Shown here piece by piece: positions 49,340 through 58,285 of a stretch of 64,000 nt of DNA. Made by a program: the position numbers and the translations under genes. Below the pieces are notes generated by a model that worked only from the letters and a program-made list of their open reading frames with translations, was not told where the DNA came from and did no database searches. Source of the stretch: Actinocorallia populi (GTDB taxonomy: Bacteria; Actinomycetota; Actinomycetes; Streptosporangiales; Streptosporangiaceae); assembly GCF_002995495.1 (NCBI RefSeq), contig NZ_PVZV01000011.1:1-64000 (forward strand), written 5' to 3'. The first letter of the stretch is position 1; every line of letters starts with the position of its first letter.

Positions 49340-50898
49340 CCGGTGACGGTCTCGTCCGTGCTCAGGGACTCGATCCGGGCCCGCAGCGTGGTGCGGAGGG
49401 CGGCGGCGTCGGAGGCGGCGCGGTCGGTGTCGGCGCCCTCGTTGAGCCGGTAGGACTCGATGATCCCGTCGAGGACGGACGCGGCGGTGCCGTCGGCCAG
49501 GAGGTCCCGGTAGAGCAGCCGGTACTGCTCGGCGTAGACGTCCTTGAAGGCGGCGCTCTTCAGGAAGCGGTCCTTCAGGGCGTGACCCATGCGCATGCCT
49601 CCGCCGGGGTGGTCCTGCCGGGCCGGTCGCCGGTCCTGCGTGTCCTGCCGGGCCTGACCCTGCGGGCGGCCGCCGTTCCGGCCGCCCATGGCGAGGGAGT
49701 CGGTGGCGCCGGCCTCGGCGTCGCCGTTGAAGGCGTAGTTGAGGTCCCAGGAGACGACCTTGAACTTCTTCGCGGTCAGGTCGTACCAGAGGTAGTAGTT
49801 GCGGCCGGGACCGCTCATGTCGTCGAAGTTGGTCATCAGGTTCTGCAGGGCCAGGTAGCGGGCGAAGGACTCGGTGTCCAGGCGGTCGGCCAGGCCCTGG
49901 GCGAACTCCTCGTCGGAGCTGTCCTCCGTCCATCTGATGAGATCGATGACGGGCTGGAGGTCGCGGGCGCCCTTGCGGTTGATCTGCTTGAAGTCGTCGG
50001 CGTAGTCCGTCTGGTCCTCGCCCTTGTAGGTGAAGGAGCCGGAGGCCAGTGACTTGTAGAGCACGCCGTCGCCGAGCTCCTCGGCGTACGCCTCGTCCGG
50101 GTGGCCGATCAGCAGGCGCGGGGCGGAGGAGCGGCCGTTGACGGTGAAGGAGCCGTAGGCGTACTCCTGGGTCGGCTCGCCGGCCTCCCCGGTCAGGGTG
50201 AGGGCGAGAGCCTCGTTCAGCAGGGTCGAACCGTTCAGGGACGGGCGGACGGCGAGCTGGGAGAGGCCCTGGTAGCGGCGGCCGTCCACGAACTCGTCGA
50301 AGCTGATCAGCCAGGGGAGGTCCTCCGGCTCCTCGGCCTTGAGCTGCTGCCGGCCGCCGCCTCCGGGCGGGCCGCCCTCAGCGAGGCCCTCCGGCATCCG
50401 GCCTCCCTCCGGCGGAGCCGCTCCCTCCGGCACGGCCGTCCCCCCGGGCGGCTCCATGCCCGCGGGCCGCCCGCCGCCCCGGGCGCCGCTCGTCTCGCCC
50501 TTCCAGGTCAGGCCCATGAGGGTGGAGTTGCCCTTCAGCCGGACGCCGACGCTCGGGACCGCGGTCCCGTCGATGACCAGGTCGGCCTCCACGTACTTCT
50601 TGCCGCCGTCCTCGAAGTACTCCTCCAGCATGTCCTCGTAGGCGGCGTCCTTGAACGTGAGCGTGACGTCGTGCGCGGCGGAGCGGTCGAAGACGTCCTC
50701 CAGGCCCGCGATGTCCTGGGTGACGGTCTCGGCCGCGGCGATCTCGGCGGTGGTGGCGTAGGGCCGGATGGTCTCGGTGCCCAGGCCCACGCCGAGGACG
50801 AGGACGAAGGCGCCGGAGGCGGCGACCAGCCGCCAGTGGTGGCGCAGCCGTACGGGCAGCCGGTGCCGGAACTTCGGCCGGTGCGGGGGAAGGGGCAT
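49336..50898 (-). CDS. CotH-kinase-family protein with a Gly/Pro-rich insert
   Basis: 520 residues with an N-terminal TM (AASGAFVLVLGVGLG). The CotH pattern is visible in IDGTAVPSVGVRLKGNSTLM, QGLSQLAVRPSLNGSTLLNE ALAL, FARYLALQNLMTNFDDMSGP GRNYYLWYD and KFKVVSWDLNYAF with the catalytic-type Asp. Between residues about 145 and 195 a low-complexity insert (RGGGRPAGMEPPGGTAVPEG) interrupts the fold, and a second (NGGRPQGQARQDTQDRRPAR) comes later. CotH proteins phosphorylate serines in extracellular proteins. It is the last gene of the VTC/DUF4956 cassette. Confidence 0.88.
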   Translation of the reverse strand: MPLPPHRPKFRHRLPVRLRHHWRLVAASGAFVLVLGVGLGTETIRPYATTAEIAAAETVTQDIAGLEDVFDRSAAHDVTLTFKDAAYEDMLEEYFEDGGKKYVEADLVIDGTAVPSVGVRLKGNSTLMGLTWKGETSGARGGGRPAGMEPPGGTAVPEGAAPPEGGRMPEGLAEGGPPGGGGRQQLKAEEPEDLPWLISFDEFVDGRRYQGLSQLAVRPSLNGSTLLNEALALTLTGEAGEPTQEYAYGSFTVNGRSSAPRLLIGHPDEAYAEELGDGVLYKSLASGSFTYKGEDQTDYADDFKQINRKGARDLQPVIDLIRWTEDSSDEEFAQGLADRLDTESFARYLALQNLMTNFDDMSGPGRNYYLWYDLTAKKFKVVSWDLNYAFNGDAEAGATDSLAMGGRNGGRPQGQARQDTQDRRPARQDHPGGGMRMGHALKDRFLKSAAFKDVYAEQYRLLYRDLLADGTAASVLDGIIESYRLNEGADTDRAASDAAALRTTLRARIESLSTDETVTG

Positions 50899-50904
50899 GG
50901 CCGC

Positions 50905-51582
50905 CTACAGGTCCGTCTGGTCGTAGCCGGTCAGGACGGTGACGGGCTGGCCGGCGTTGCGGGCCCGCAGCGCGGCGATGAGCTCGCCGGGCTCGCCGCC
51001 CTTCTTGATCCGCACGGTGTACATCAGCTCGACCAGCGCGCCGCCGCGGATCGACTCCATGCTCACCAGCTCGAACTCGTCGGTGTACCGGATGAGCACG
51101 TCCTGGACGGTGTGGCTGTAGTCCTCGTCGGAGGGGACCTGCACCTTGACGACCTGGCGCTGCACGTTCAGCGCGAACCAGTTGAACCGGTGCATCAGCA
51201 CGACCACCAGGCAGATGGCCAGGCAGGCCACGACGGCCAGCACGTAGAAGCGGGTGCCGGCGGCCATGCCGACGCCCATCACCAGGAAGATGAACCCGAC
51301 GTCGCGGGTCTCCTTGATGGCGTTGCGGAAGCGGACCACCGACAGGGCGCCGACCAGGGCGAACGCGCGGGCGATGTTCGAGCCGACCACCAGCATGATC
51401 AGCGAGATGAGCATGCCGAGGATGACGAGCGTCTGCACGTAGGACTGGCTGTAGGAGACGTTGCGGTGCGTCGCCCGGTACACGAAGCCGATGATCACGC
51501 TCAGGACGAACGAGAGGGACATCGCCAGGGCTACGTCGAGCACGCTGAAGGTGCCGGAGAGGTCTTGGAAGTCGAGGTTCAC
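50905..51582 (-). CDS. DUF4956 membrane protein
   Basis: 225 residues from GTG 51582 (a GTGA overlap with the upstream stop). Three to four TMs: ALAMSLSFVLSVIIGFVYR, YVQTLVILGMLISLIMLVVG and IARAFALVGALSVVRFRNAI K, then VLAVVACLAICLVVVLM. The C-terminal soluble part (VPSDEDYSHTVQDVLIRYTD) is ferredoxin-like. DUF4956 proteins normally accompany VTC-domain polyphosphate polymerases and CotH, exactly as here. Their role is not settled; a partner of the polymerase in the membrane is the usual guess. Confidence 0.88.
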   Translation of the reverse strand: MNLDFQDLSGTFSVLDVALAMSLSFVLSVIIGFVYRATHRNVSYSQSYVQTLVILGMLISLIMLVVGSNIARAFALVGALSVVRFRNAIKETRDVGFIFLVMGVGMAAGTRFYVLAVVACLAICLVVVLMHRFNWFALNVQRQVVKVQVPSDEDYSHTVQDVLIRYTDEFELVSMESIRGGALVELMYTVRIKKGGEPGELIAALRARNAGQPVTVLTGYDQTDL

Positions 51583-52391
51583 GGGGTCGGTGCCTTCGTC
51601 AGGGGGAACTGGACGTCGTGGCCGGGGACGTGGAAGACGGAACGGGGCGCCCGGCCGTGCGCCTCCACGCTCTGGCAGTACTTGGAGACCCGCACGACCT
51701 GGAGTTCGCGGCTCGCGGTCAGGTCGGTGAGCCAGTAGGGGACGCGTTCGTTCGCCTTCACCTCCATGACCACCTTGTGCGGGGGGATGATGAAGCGGTT
51801 CTCGGCCGGGGCGCCGAGGCCGAAGTCGCGGTCGCGGCCCCTTACGCGCTGGTCGAAGGTGACGCGCAGGCCGACGTCGGCGCCGCGGCCCAGGTAGGCG
51901 TGCCGCTGGTAGCCGGTGATCGCCGTGGCGCGCAGGTCGAGGCGGCTCGTGAGGTCGAGGACCTCGTCGATGAACGGCGCCTCGTCGGCCGAGTGCTCGA
52001 CCCTCTCGCGCCCGTCGCACAGCCGCAGGGCGTCGCGGTAGCGCATCCGCACGCGGCGTTTCTGGGTGACGCGGTTGACGCGCTGCTTGATCTCGACGAA
52101 CACCGGGCTGTCGGCGCCGATGGCGAAGCGGTCGCCGTAGTGCCTGATCCGCAGTTTGCGGCGGAACCTCAGGCCTTCGATCTTCTCCCAGTAGAAGCGC
52201 AGCTGCCGGGTGTCGTAGTAGACGCTCCAGATGCTGTAGCCCTCGGGGCCGCTGTGGGCGTCGCGGTCGAGCCGCGCCTCCAGGTCGGCCCGCAGGCCGT
52301 CCATCCGGTCCGCGTCGACCAGGTACTTGATCTCGTACCGGTTGAACGCGTGCAGCCTGCTCGGCGCGCGCAGGGCATGGCCGGGATCCAT
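51579..52391 (-). CDS. VTC-domain polyphosphate polymerase-like protein
   Basis: 270 residues from ATG 52391 with AAAGGAG upstream. The tunnel-fold signature is FNRYEIKYLVDADRM, GYSIWSVYYDTRQLRFYWEK, RFRRKLRIRHYGD, VFVEIKQRVNRVTQKRRVRM RY and KVVMEVKANERVPYWLTDL, with basic residues for triphosphate. VTC domains build polyphosphate from ATP. It is the first gene of a three-gene unit with DUF4956 and CotH, a common actinobacterial set. No regulator is adjacent. Confidence 0.9.
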   Translation of the reverse strand: MDPGHALRAPSRLHAFNRYEIKYLVDADRMDGLRADLEARLDRDAHSGPEGYSIWSVYYDTRQLRFYWEKIEGLRFRRKLRIRHYGDRFAIGADSPVFVEIKQRVNRVTQKRRVRMRYRDALRLCDGRERVEHSADEAPFIDEVLDLTSRLDLRATAITGYQRHAYLGRGADVGLRVTFDQRVRGRDRDFGLGAPAENRFIIPPHKVVMEVKANERVPYWLTDLTASRELQVVRVSKYCQSVEAHGRAPRSVFHVPGHDVQFPLTKAPTP

Positions 52392-52502
52392 GGGGTCTCC
52401 TTTCCGGCGGATGCGCATATGCCATCCCACGAATCTGAGAAACATCTGTGAACGTTCTGGGAACGGATCAGAAATGTCAGTGCCGCCTGTGAGGATGCCG
52501 AG

Positions 52503-53591
52503 GTGGCGGAACCTCTGAAGGAACGGATCAACACCGGGTCGGTCGGTGTCCTGGCCGAGGGGCTGGCGGCGGTGTGGACGCCCTTCGAGCGCGAGGCGTT
52601 CGTGCGGGACGCGCTGGCGGGGCTGGCCGGGCTGGAGCTCAAGGCACGGGTGCGGCGGGTGGCAGGGGCACTGGAGCGGTGGCTGCCGCTGCCGTTCCCC
52701 GAGGCGGGGGCCGTCCTGCGGGAGTGCGCCGAGAAGGTGCGGTTCGACCTCTGGAGCGGCTGGCCCGCCACCGAGTACGTGGGGACGCACGGCACCGCCC
52801 ATCTGGAGGAGGCGATGGAGACCCTCGCGGTGATCACGCCCTTCTCCACCGCGGAGTTCGCGGTCCGGCCCCTGCTGGAGCGGCACCGGAAGGACGCGCT
52901 GGAGATCATGCTCGGCTGGGCGTCGTCACCGGACGAGCACCTGCGGCGGCTGGCGTCGGAGGGCACCCGGGCGCGCCTGCCGTGGGGCTCCCGGGTGGGG
53001 TGGCTGATGGAGCCGGGGCCGACGCTGCCGGTCCTCGACGCGCTGCGGGACGACCCCAGCGAGTACGTGCGGCGCTCGGTGGCCAACCACGTGAACGACC
53101 TGGCGAAGGAGCACCCGGAGTTCGCGGTGGAGCTGCTCGCCCGGTGGCGGGCCGAGGGCGGCTCCCACGTGGAGGCGGTGCTCCGGCACGCGCTGCGCGG
53201 GCTGCTGCGCGCCGGGGACACCGGGGCGCTCGCCCTGGTGGGCGCGGTGCCCGGCAACGGGAGGGTCGAACGGCTGGAGATCGCCGAGCCGGTGGTGCCG
53301 GTCGGCGGGCGGTTGCGGTTCACGGTGGCGCTCAGCGCGGAGGAGCCGGGACCCCTCGTCCTGAAGTACGTGCTCCGCCGGGACGGCTCGCGGCGCACGT
53401 TCCACCTGGCCAACCGCACGGCCGCCGTCGCGGGGGAGCGGTTCACCCTGGTCAGGGCGCACTCGTACCGGCCGGTCACCACCCGGCGCGAGCCGCCGGG
53501 TCCGCGCGTCCTGGAGGTTGTCGTCAACGGGGAGGTGAGGGCGAGCGCGTCGTTCACGGTCATAAATCAGACCGGAGTGGGAGAACCGTAG
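52503..53591 (+). CDS. DNA-alkylation-repair (AlkD-like, HEAT) protein with a beta C-terminal domain
   Basis: 362 residues. Residues ~35-240 are HEAT-like helices with AlkD features: RWLPLPFPEAGAVLRECAEK, FSTAEFAVRPLLERHRKDAL and HLRRLASEGTRARLPWGSRV, YVRRSVANHVNDLAKEHPEF. Residues ~250-355 (RLRFTVALSAEEPGPLVLKY VLRRD) form a beta-sandwich seen in the longer bacterial members. Such proteins remove or bind bulky alkyl lesions. It is divergent from the VTC operon and unlinked to the tag gene. Confidence 0.85.
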   Translation: MAEPLKERINTGSVGVLAEGLAAVWTPFEREAFVRDALAGLAGLELKARVRRVAGALERWLPLPFPEAGAVLRECAEKVRFDLWSGWPATEYVGTHGTAHLEEAMETLAVITPFSTAEFAVRPLLERHRKDALEIMLGWASSPDEHLRRLASEGTRARLPWGSRVGWLMEPGPTLPVLDALRDDPSEYVRRSVANHVNDLAKEHPEFAVELLARWRAEGGSHVEAVLRHALRGLLRAGDTGALALVGAVPGNGRVERLEIAEPVVPVGGRLRFTVALSAEEPGPLVLKYVLRRDGSRRTFHLANRTAAVAGERFTLVRAHSYRPVTTRREPPGPRVLEVVVNGEVRASASFTVINQTGVGEP

Positions 53592-53662
53592 TGACGGTGC
53601 TCCCGGGTGATGCAGTATGGGGCCTTCTGGGTTCTGGCGAGGTGACATCCGGGAGAAGACGC

Positions 53663-54727
53663 ATGGCAGTGGGTACGGCCCCGACCGCTCTGGCACGCCG
53701 GTTCGTGATCGTCACGGTCTGCACGTCCGTCGCGGTCACGACGGTCCTGGCGGGCGATGCCGGCGCCACTCCCCGATGGCGGGTGACCGAGAACGTCAAA
53801 CAACGCATCGACGGCGGGCTCGCCAACTTCGACGCGCTCACCGCGGTCTCCCCGAAGCTGGCCTGGTCGGTGCTGGGACACGGGATGGGCGCGGGCGGGG
53901 CGGCCCTGCTGCGCTGGGACGGCACCAGGTGGAACAGGCAGGAGATCCCCGAGGGCATCGCGAACTCGTCCGTCAGCGACCTCGGCGCCTCGTCCCGCAC
54001 CAACCTGTGGCTGGCCGGGCAGAACGAGGAGATGACGCGGTCGTACGTGGCGCACTGGGACGGCAGGGCGTGGGGGGCGCGGCTGCTGCCCGAGGGCGAC
54101 ACCGTCGAACGCCTGCTGGTGCGCGGCGCCAAGGACGTCTGGTACTTCACCCTCAAGGGCAAGGCCGGGCACTACGACGGGAAGAGGTGGCGCGTCCACG
54201 ACATGGGGTTCACCGCGTTCTCGGCCGTCGCGTCGGGGGCGAAGGTGTGGGCCGTGGGCGGTGACACCGACAGCGGCATCCCGCGCGCCTCGGTGTGGAA
54301 CGGCAGGAAGTGGAAGAGCACCCGCGTGCCGGGCGAGGGCACGCTGTACGGGGTGACGTCGTCGGCCGGACGGATCTGGACGGCGGGGATGGTCTCCGGG
54401 AGCTCCACGCTGCTGCGCTGGAACGGCAAGGCCTGGAAGAAGATGAAGTCCCCCCATGCCGCGGTGAAGGACCTGGTCCCTGACGGCTCGGGCGGGTTGT
54501 GGGCCTCGTCGTGGCCCGGCCACCCGGCTTCGCAATCAGGGATCTACCACTTCAAGAAGGGGCGTTGGTCTCAGGCCTCCATCAAGGGCGTGCCCGACAG
54601 CAAGCACCCCCTGGCCGTCAACAGGCTGGTGCGCATCCCGCGGACGAAGGCGTCCCTGTGGGCGGTCGGCGGGCACGACAACGGCGAGACGGACACCACC
54701 GCGCTCATCATGAAGTGCGGTTCGTAG
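53663..54727 (+). CDS. Secreted repeat protein, probable beta-propeller
   Basis: 354 residues from ATG 53663. Sec signal: RRFVIVTVCTSVAVTTVLAG DAGA. The mature part repeats a WDG-type strand motif many times (LLRWDGTRWNRQEIPEG, VAHWDGRAWGARLLPEGD, HYDGKRWRVHDMG, SVWNGRKWKSTRVPGEG, LRWNGKAWKKMKSP, HFKKGRWSQASIKG), six or seven units, as in exported beta-propellers. No enzyme motif. It may bind carbohydrate or protein at the cell surface; the function is unknown. It is transcribed with or just after the alkylation-repair gene. Confidence 0.8.
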   Translation: MAVGTAPTALARRFVIVTVCTSVAVTTVLAGDAGATPRWRVTENVKQRIDGGLANFDALTAVSPKLAWSVLGHGMGAGGAALLRWDGTRWNRQEIPEGIANSSVSDLGASSRTNLWLAGQNEEMTRSYVAHWDGRAWGARLLPEGDTVERLLVRGAKDVWYFTLKGKAGHYDGKRWRVHDMGFTAFSAVASGAKVWAVGGDTDSGIPRASVWNGRKWKSTRVPGEGTLYGVTSSAGRIWTAGMVSGSSTLLRWNGKAWKKMKSPHAAVKDLVPDGSGGLWASSWPGHPASQSGIYHFKKGRWSQASIKGVPDSKHPLAVNRLVRIPRTKASLWAVGGHDNGETDTTALIMKCGS

Positions 54728-54769
54728 GCGGCGGGAATCTTTGTTCCGGCGGGTGCGGTTGGAAAGGAC

Positions 54770-55669
54770 ATGCCGGACTACGGGCACGATCTGATCTTCG
54801 GTTCCTTCCTCACGCCCGCCAACGCGGCGCCGCAGGAGGCCGTGCGCCTGGCGCAGGCCTCGGAGACCGCGGGGCTGGACCTGGTGACCTTCCAGGACCA
54901 CCCGTACCAGCCGGGCTTCCTCGACACCTGGACGCTGCTGTCCTACGTCGCGGCCCGGACGCAACGCGTCCATCTCTCCGGGAACGTCGTCAACCTGCCG
55001 CTGCGCCAGCCGGCCGTGCTGGCCCGCGCCGCCGCCAGCCTGGACCTGCTGAGCGGCGGCCGCTTCGAGCTCGGCCTGGGCGCCGGCGCCTTCTGGGAGG
55101 CCATCGAGGCGATGGGCGGCCGCCGCCTCACCCCCGGTCAGGCCGTCCAGGCGCTGAGCGAGGCCATCGACGTCATCCGCGGCATCTGGGACACCGGCGA
55201 CCGCGCCCGCCTCCGCGTGGAGGGCGAGTTCCACGCGGTGGACGGCGCCAAGCGCGGCCCTGCCCCCGCCCACGACATCGGCGTCTGGCTGGGCGCCTAC
55301 CAGCCCCGCATGCTCCGCCTGACCGGCGCGAAGGCCGACGGCTGGCTCCCTTCCCTGTCCTACATGAGCGACCTCGACCAGCTCGCCGAGTCGAACTTCA
55401 TCATCGACGCCGCCGCCCACCAGGCCGGCCGCGCACCCACCGCCGTCCGCCGCCTCCTCAACGTCTCCGGCACCTTCGCCCCGCTCCCCTCCTCCGACCG
55501 CTTCCTGCACGGCCCGCCCGACCACTGGGTCGAGCAGCTCGCCGCCCTCACCCTCGACCACGGCTTCAGCGGCTACATCCTGCAGACCGACGACCTCCTC
55601 GACCTCACGCGCTTCGGCCAGGAGGTGGCCCCCGCCCTCCGCGCCCTCGTGGCCGCCGAACGCGCCTGA
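54770..55669 (+). CDS. LLM-class flavin-dependent oxidoreductase
   Basis: 299 residues. Luciferase-like blocks: GSFLTPANAAPQEAVRLAQA SETAGLDLVTFQDHPYQP, RVHLSGNVVNLPLRQPAVLA RAAASLDLLSGGRFELGLGA GAFW and GVWLGAYQPRMLRLTGAKAD GWLPS. FMN or F420 is the expected cofactor. The start is ATG 54770 with GGAAAGG upstream. It is separated by 42 bp from the secreted protein and faces the HEAT-like gene across a hairpin. Substrate unknown. Confidence 0.87.
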   Translation: MPDYGHDLIFGSFLTPANAAPQEAVRLAQASETAGLDLVTFQDHPYQPGFLDTWTLLSYVAARTQRVHLSGNVVNLPLRQPAVLARAAASLDLLSGGRFELGLGAGAFWEAIEAMGGRRLTPGQAVQALSEAIDVIRGIWDTGDRARLRVEGEFHAVDGAKRGPAPAHDIGVWLGAYQPRMLRLTGAKADGWLPSLSYMSDLDQLAESNFIIDAAAHQAGRAPTAVRRLLNVSGTFAPLPSSDRFLHGPPDHWVEQLAALTLDHGFSGYILQTDDLLDLTRFGQEVAPALRALVAAERA

Positions 55670-55828
55670 CCCGCCGTCCTTCCCCGATCGGGCTTCCTCG
55701 TCCGGCTCGGGCCTCGACCCGTGCTGCCGAGTTCGGGGGCGTGCGGTTTCCGGCCGGATTCCCGCCGGATTCCCGCCGTTGAGGAAGGTCCGTCGCGGCC
55801 ATCTTCCCTCTCGGGGAGAGCGGGCGGG

Positions 55829-55857
55829 CCCGTTGTCCACAGGCTGTGGACAACGGG
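55829..55857. terminator. Long hairpin made of two inverted DnaA-box-like sequences
   Basis: CCCGTTGTCCACAG / CTGTGGACAACGGG is a perfect 14-bp stem with a one-base turn. It includes TTGTCCACA (55833-55841) and its mirror TGTGGACAA (55845-55853), the actinobacterial DnaA box. It sits between the convergent LLM and HEAT-like genes and could serve as a bidirectional terminator, a DnaA-binding site, or both. The rest of 55670-55936 has no gene. Confidence 0.6.
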
Positions 55858-55936
55858 CGGGTTCTCGGCACGGCGGTGATGGAGGCCTCGCACGGTCGCG
55901 AAGGAGAGGCCGGACGGCCTGAGGGAGAAGGGGCTC

Positions 55937-58090
55937 TTAGGGGAGGGCTTCTTCCGCGCCGATCGAAACCAGAAGGTTGCGGGCAGCGGCACGGAGGACG
56001 CCGTCGGCGGCGATGTCGTGCGGAGAGTGTTTGCGGGGAACGCGCTGCTCGTGGGTGGCGTAGCCGTGCAGGAGCCTGCGGTGGACCTCGGTCAGGTGCT
56101 CCGCGCCGAGTTCGGCGATGACCTCGAAGGCGGGCGAAGGGTCCCGCGCCTCACCCGCGCAGGCGAGGAGAAGGTCGATCAACCGCGCGGGAGAACACCC
56201 CGCGGGCGGCCGCCGCCCGTCCGAACAGACCCCGACCAGCGCCCGGACGGTCTCCGGCACCTCGTAGAGGTCGTAGAGCCGGCAGGCGACGCGCTCGGCG
56301 AGACCGGAGGCCGCGGACCCCAGCTCCCGTACGGCCCGTACGGCCTTGGCGGCGGAGGAGGGGGCGGCCAGCGCGGCGTCCAGGACGGGCAGCACGTGCT
56401 CGCTCTCGCCGGTGAGCCGCCAGACCGTCACGGCCACGTCGACCAGCCAGAAAAGCCTGCGCGGCTTGGGCCGCGCCAGGAGCGCGAGCAGGACGCCCAG
56501 CAGCGGCCGGGCGTCCTCCCCCAGCTCACGACACGCTTCCGCGGCCTCCTGCCGCAGAGCCTTGTCCTCCCGCGAGCTCTTCCCCTCGGGCTCTTGGTAC
56601 GCAGCGGCGGTGTTCTGCCGTGGGGTCTCGCCTTCTTGAGGGCTCTTCCCGCTGGGCTCTCGGTACGCGGTGACGGTGTTCTGTCGCGGGGCCTTGTCCT
56701 CCCGGGAGCTCTTGCCGTCGGACTCCCGGTACGCAGCGGCGGTGTTCTGCCGTGGGGTCTCGCCTTCTTGAGGGCTCTTCCCGCCCGGGTCTCGGTACGC
56801 GGTGGTGTTCTGCTGGAGGGGGACGGACCGGCGGGTGGCCTTTCCGCCCAGTAGTACGGCTAGTTCGGCGAGGAGAGGCGCCGCGTCCCCGGTGAGCCGC
56901 CACAGTGCGCGGGCGGCTCCCAGTCGCGTCCGGGCTTCGCCGCCGGACACGGCCTGCCGCAGGGCAGCCTCGGCTCGCCTCCGCCCGGTCTCGGAGTCGC
57001 AGACGGCGGCCAGGGTCGCGGCCAGCCGCTCCAGGACGCCGTCGTCGAGCGTGCGCGTCTCAGCCGGTGTTCGGCTCGGTTCCGGGACGAGGGGGCGGTC
57101 GGCGGTCGTCGCGGCACTCGCCCGCTCCCGGCTGGAGAGGGTGCTCTGCGCCGGTGTCCGGTCTGCGGTCCGTGTCCGCCCTCGGGGTGCGCCTTGGCTC
57201 GGGACCGCTGCGGACTTCGCCCGTTCCGGAGCGGTGCGGGCGGCGGGCGGTGTCGCGGGAGCCTCCCCTTTCAGGGCGTCGCACAGCTCGGGGAGCGCTT
57301 CGCGGGCTTGGGGCCCCCAGGAGCGCAGAAGGGCGAGCATCAGGGCAAAACGTTCGGTTCCGTCCTCCGGCGGGCCCGCGGTCCGCTCGTTTTCGCCGGA
57401 GGCGGACGTTCGCAGGTGTTCTCTGATCGCGGTCAGCAGGACGGGGGCGAACGGCAGGCCGTGGTCCACCGCTGACCGCAGCGCGCGAGGGCGGTCGGGC
57501 AGGTTCTCGGCGAGCAGGGACGGGCTTCGGTCGTCACCGAGCCTGATGAGGGCGGCGAGGGCACGGTCGGCGTTCTCGGGCGGGACCGCGTCACCGGCGA
57601 GTGAGGCGAGCGCGTCCAACGCGGGCGCGGCGTCCGTGCCGAGCTGTCCGATCAGCTCGGCGGCGTCCCCCGGCAGGGAAGCGACCCACGGATGGACGTG
57701 CGGCCCCTCGCCGCGCCACGCGAGCACGGTACGCAGCGCCGGAAGCAGCCGAGCCGGAGCCGAGCGGAACTCCCCGCACAACCGCTCCGCCGTCCAGAAC
57801 GCCTCGTACAGTCCCTGGCCGCCCGCGGAGCAGGCCCGCAGCAGCGCCGCCTCCACCAGTTCGCACGCGGTCTCCCACGCGTTCCGCCGCGCCAACGCGG
57901 CGACCACCACGTCCAGCGCGCAGGGATCTTCGTCGAAGGAGTCCAGTGGCACCGCGGTGAGCGCGGGCGTCCATCTGCCCCCGGACGCGAGAAGGGCGGC
58001 CACCACCTCTGCCCGCCGCACGGTCCGCCCCGCGGGCCGGGGATCCGCCAGTGCCTCCGCCGCCGCTGCGGCTCCTCCTTCGGCGTCCAT
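55937..58090 (-). CDS. Large HEAT-like repeat protein with an in-frame minisatellite
   Basis: 717 residues, mostly short alpha-alpha repeats such as VVAALLASGGRWTPALTAVP, FGPQAREALPELCDALKG-type helices (SWGPQAREALPELCDALKG) and GEDARPLLGVLLALLARPKP, an alpha-solenoid. No transmembrane segment. From about residue 428 to 515 the solenoid is broken by four 21-22 residue repeats (RQNTAAAYRESDGKSSREDK AP and variants). No catalytic motif. The C-terminus again is solenoid-like with several cysteines. It is likely a scaffold or protein-binding partner; the family is not recognised. It is isolated, convergent with the LLM gene. Confidence 0.7.
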   Translation of the reverse strand: MDAEGGAAAAAEALADPRPAGRTVRRAEVVAALLASGGRWTPALTAVPLDSFDEDPCALDVVVAALARRNAWETACELVEAALLRACSAGGQGLYEAFWTAERLCGEFRSAPARLLPALRTVLAWRGEGPHVHPWVASLPGDAAELIGQLGTDAAPALDALASLAGDAVPPENADRALAALIRLGDDRSPSLLAENLPDRPRALRSAVDHGLPFAPVLLTAIREHLRTSASGENERTAGPPEDGTERFALMLALLRSWGPQAREALPELCDALKGEAPATPPAARTAPERAKSAAVPSQGAPRGRTRTADRTPAQSTLSSRERASAATTADRPLVPEPSRTPAETRTLDDGVLERLAATLAAVCDSETGRRRAEAALRQAVSGGEARTRLGAARALWRLTGDAAPLLAELAVLLGGKATRRSVPLQQNTTAYRDPGGKSPQEGETPRQNTAAAYRESDGKSSREDKAPRQNTVTAYREPSGKSPQEGETPRQNTAAAYQEPEGKSSREDKALRQEAAEACRELGEDARPLLGVLLALLARPKPRRLFWLVDVAVTVWRLTGESEHVLPVLDAALAAPSSAAKAVRAVRELGSAASGLAERVACRLYDLYEVPETVRALVGVCSDGRRPPAGCSPARLIDLLLACAGEARDPSPAFEVIAELGAEHLTEVHRRLLHGYATHEQRVPRKHSPHDIAADGVLRAAARNLLVSIGAEEALP
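56544..56804 (-). repeat. 66-bp minisatellite inside the HEAT-like gene
   Basis: Four units start at 56544, 56610, 56676 and 56742; the first three are 66 bp and the last 63 bp, and a partial block follows at 56805. Units 2 and 4 are almost identical, and 1 resembles 3, so the array looks like two copies of a 132-bp pair. Each unit is 22 codons (21 in the short one), keeping frame. The unit nearest the 3' end of the gene merges with a normal HEAT helix (LRQEAAEACRELGEDARPLL). Confidence 0.9.
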
Positions 58091-58285
58091 CCTGGTGAGG
58101 GTATCCAGAATCTCCGCCGCACCTCCGGTAACTCGCCAGGTCTCCCGTTGTCAGAGCCCCGGCGAAGAAACCACGGCCACCTCAGCGGTGACGACTGGGA
58201 GGCCGCCTTCGGGGAGGGGCTTGCCTTTCTTCTCGACGGCATCGAGGTCGCGTTGGGGCGGGGGAGGGGAGGGGCGTCGCCGCTC

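Noticed and set aside
50101-51738. 545-codon plus-strand frame over CotH and DUF4956
   Set aside because: Antisense to conserved proteins; its translation is low-complexity and shows no domain.
56544-56804. CRISPR-like array
   Set aside because: The repeats are contiguous 66-bp units without spacers, in a coding frame. It is a minisatellite, not a CRISPR.
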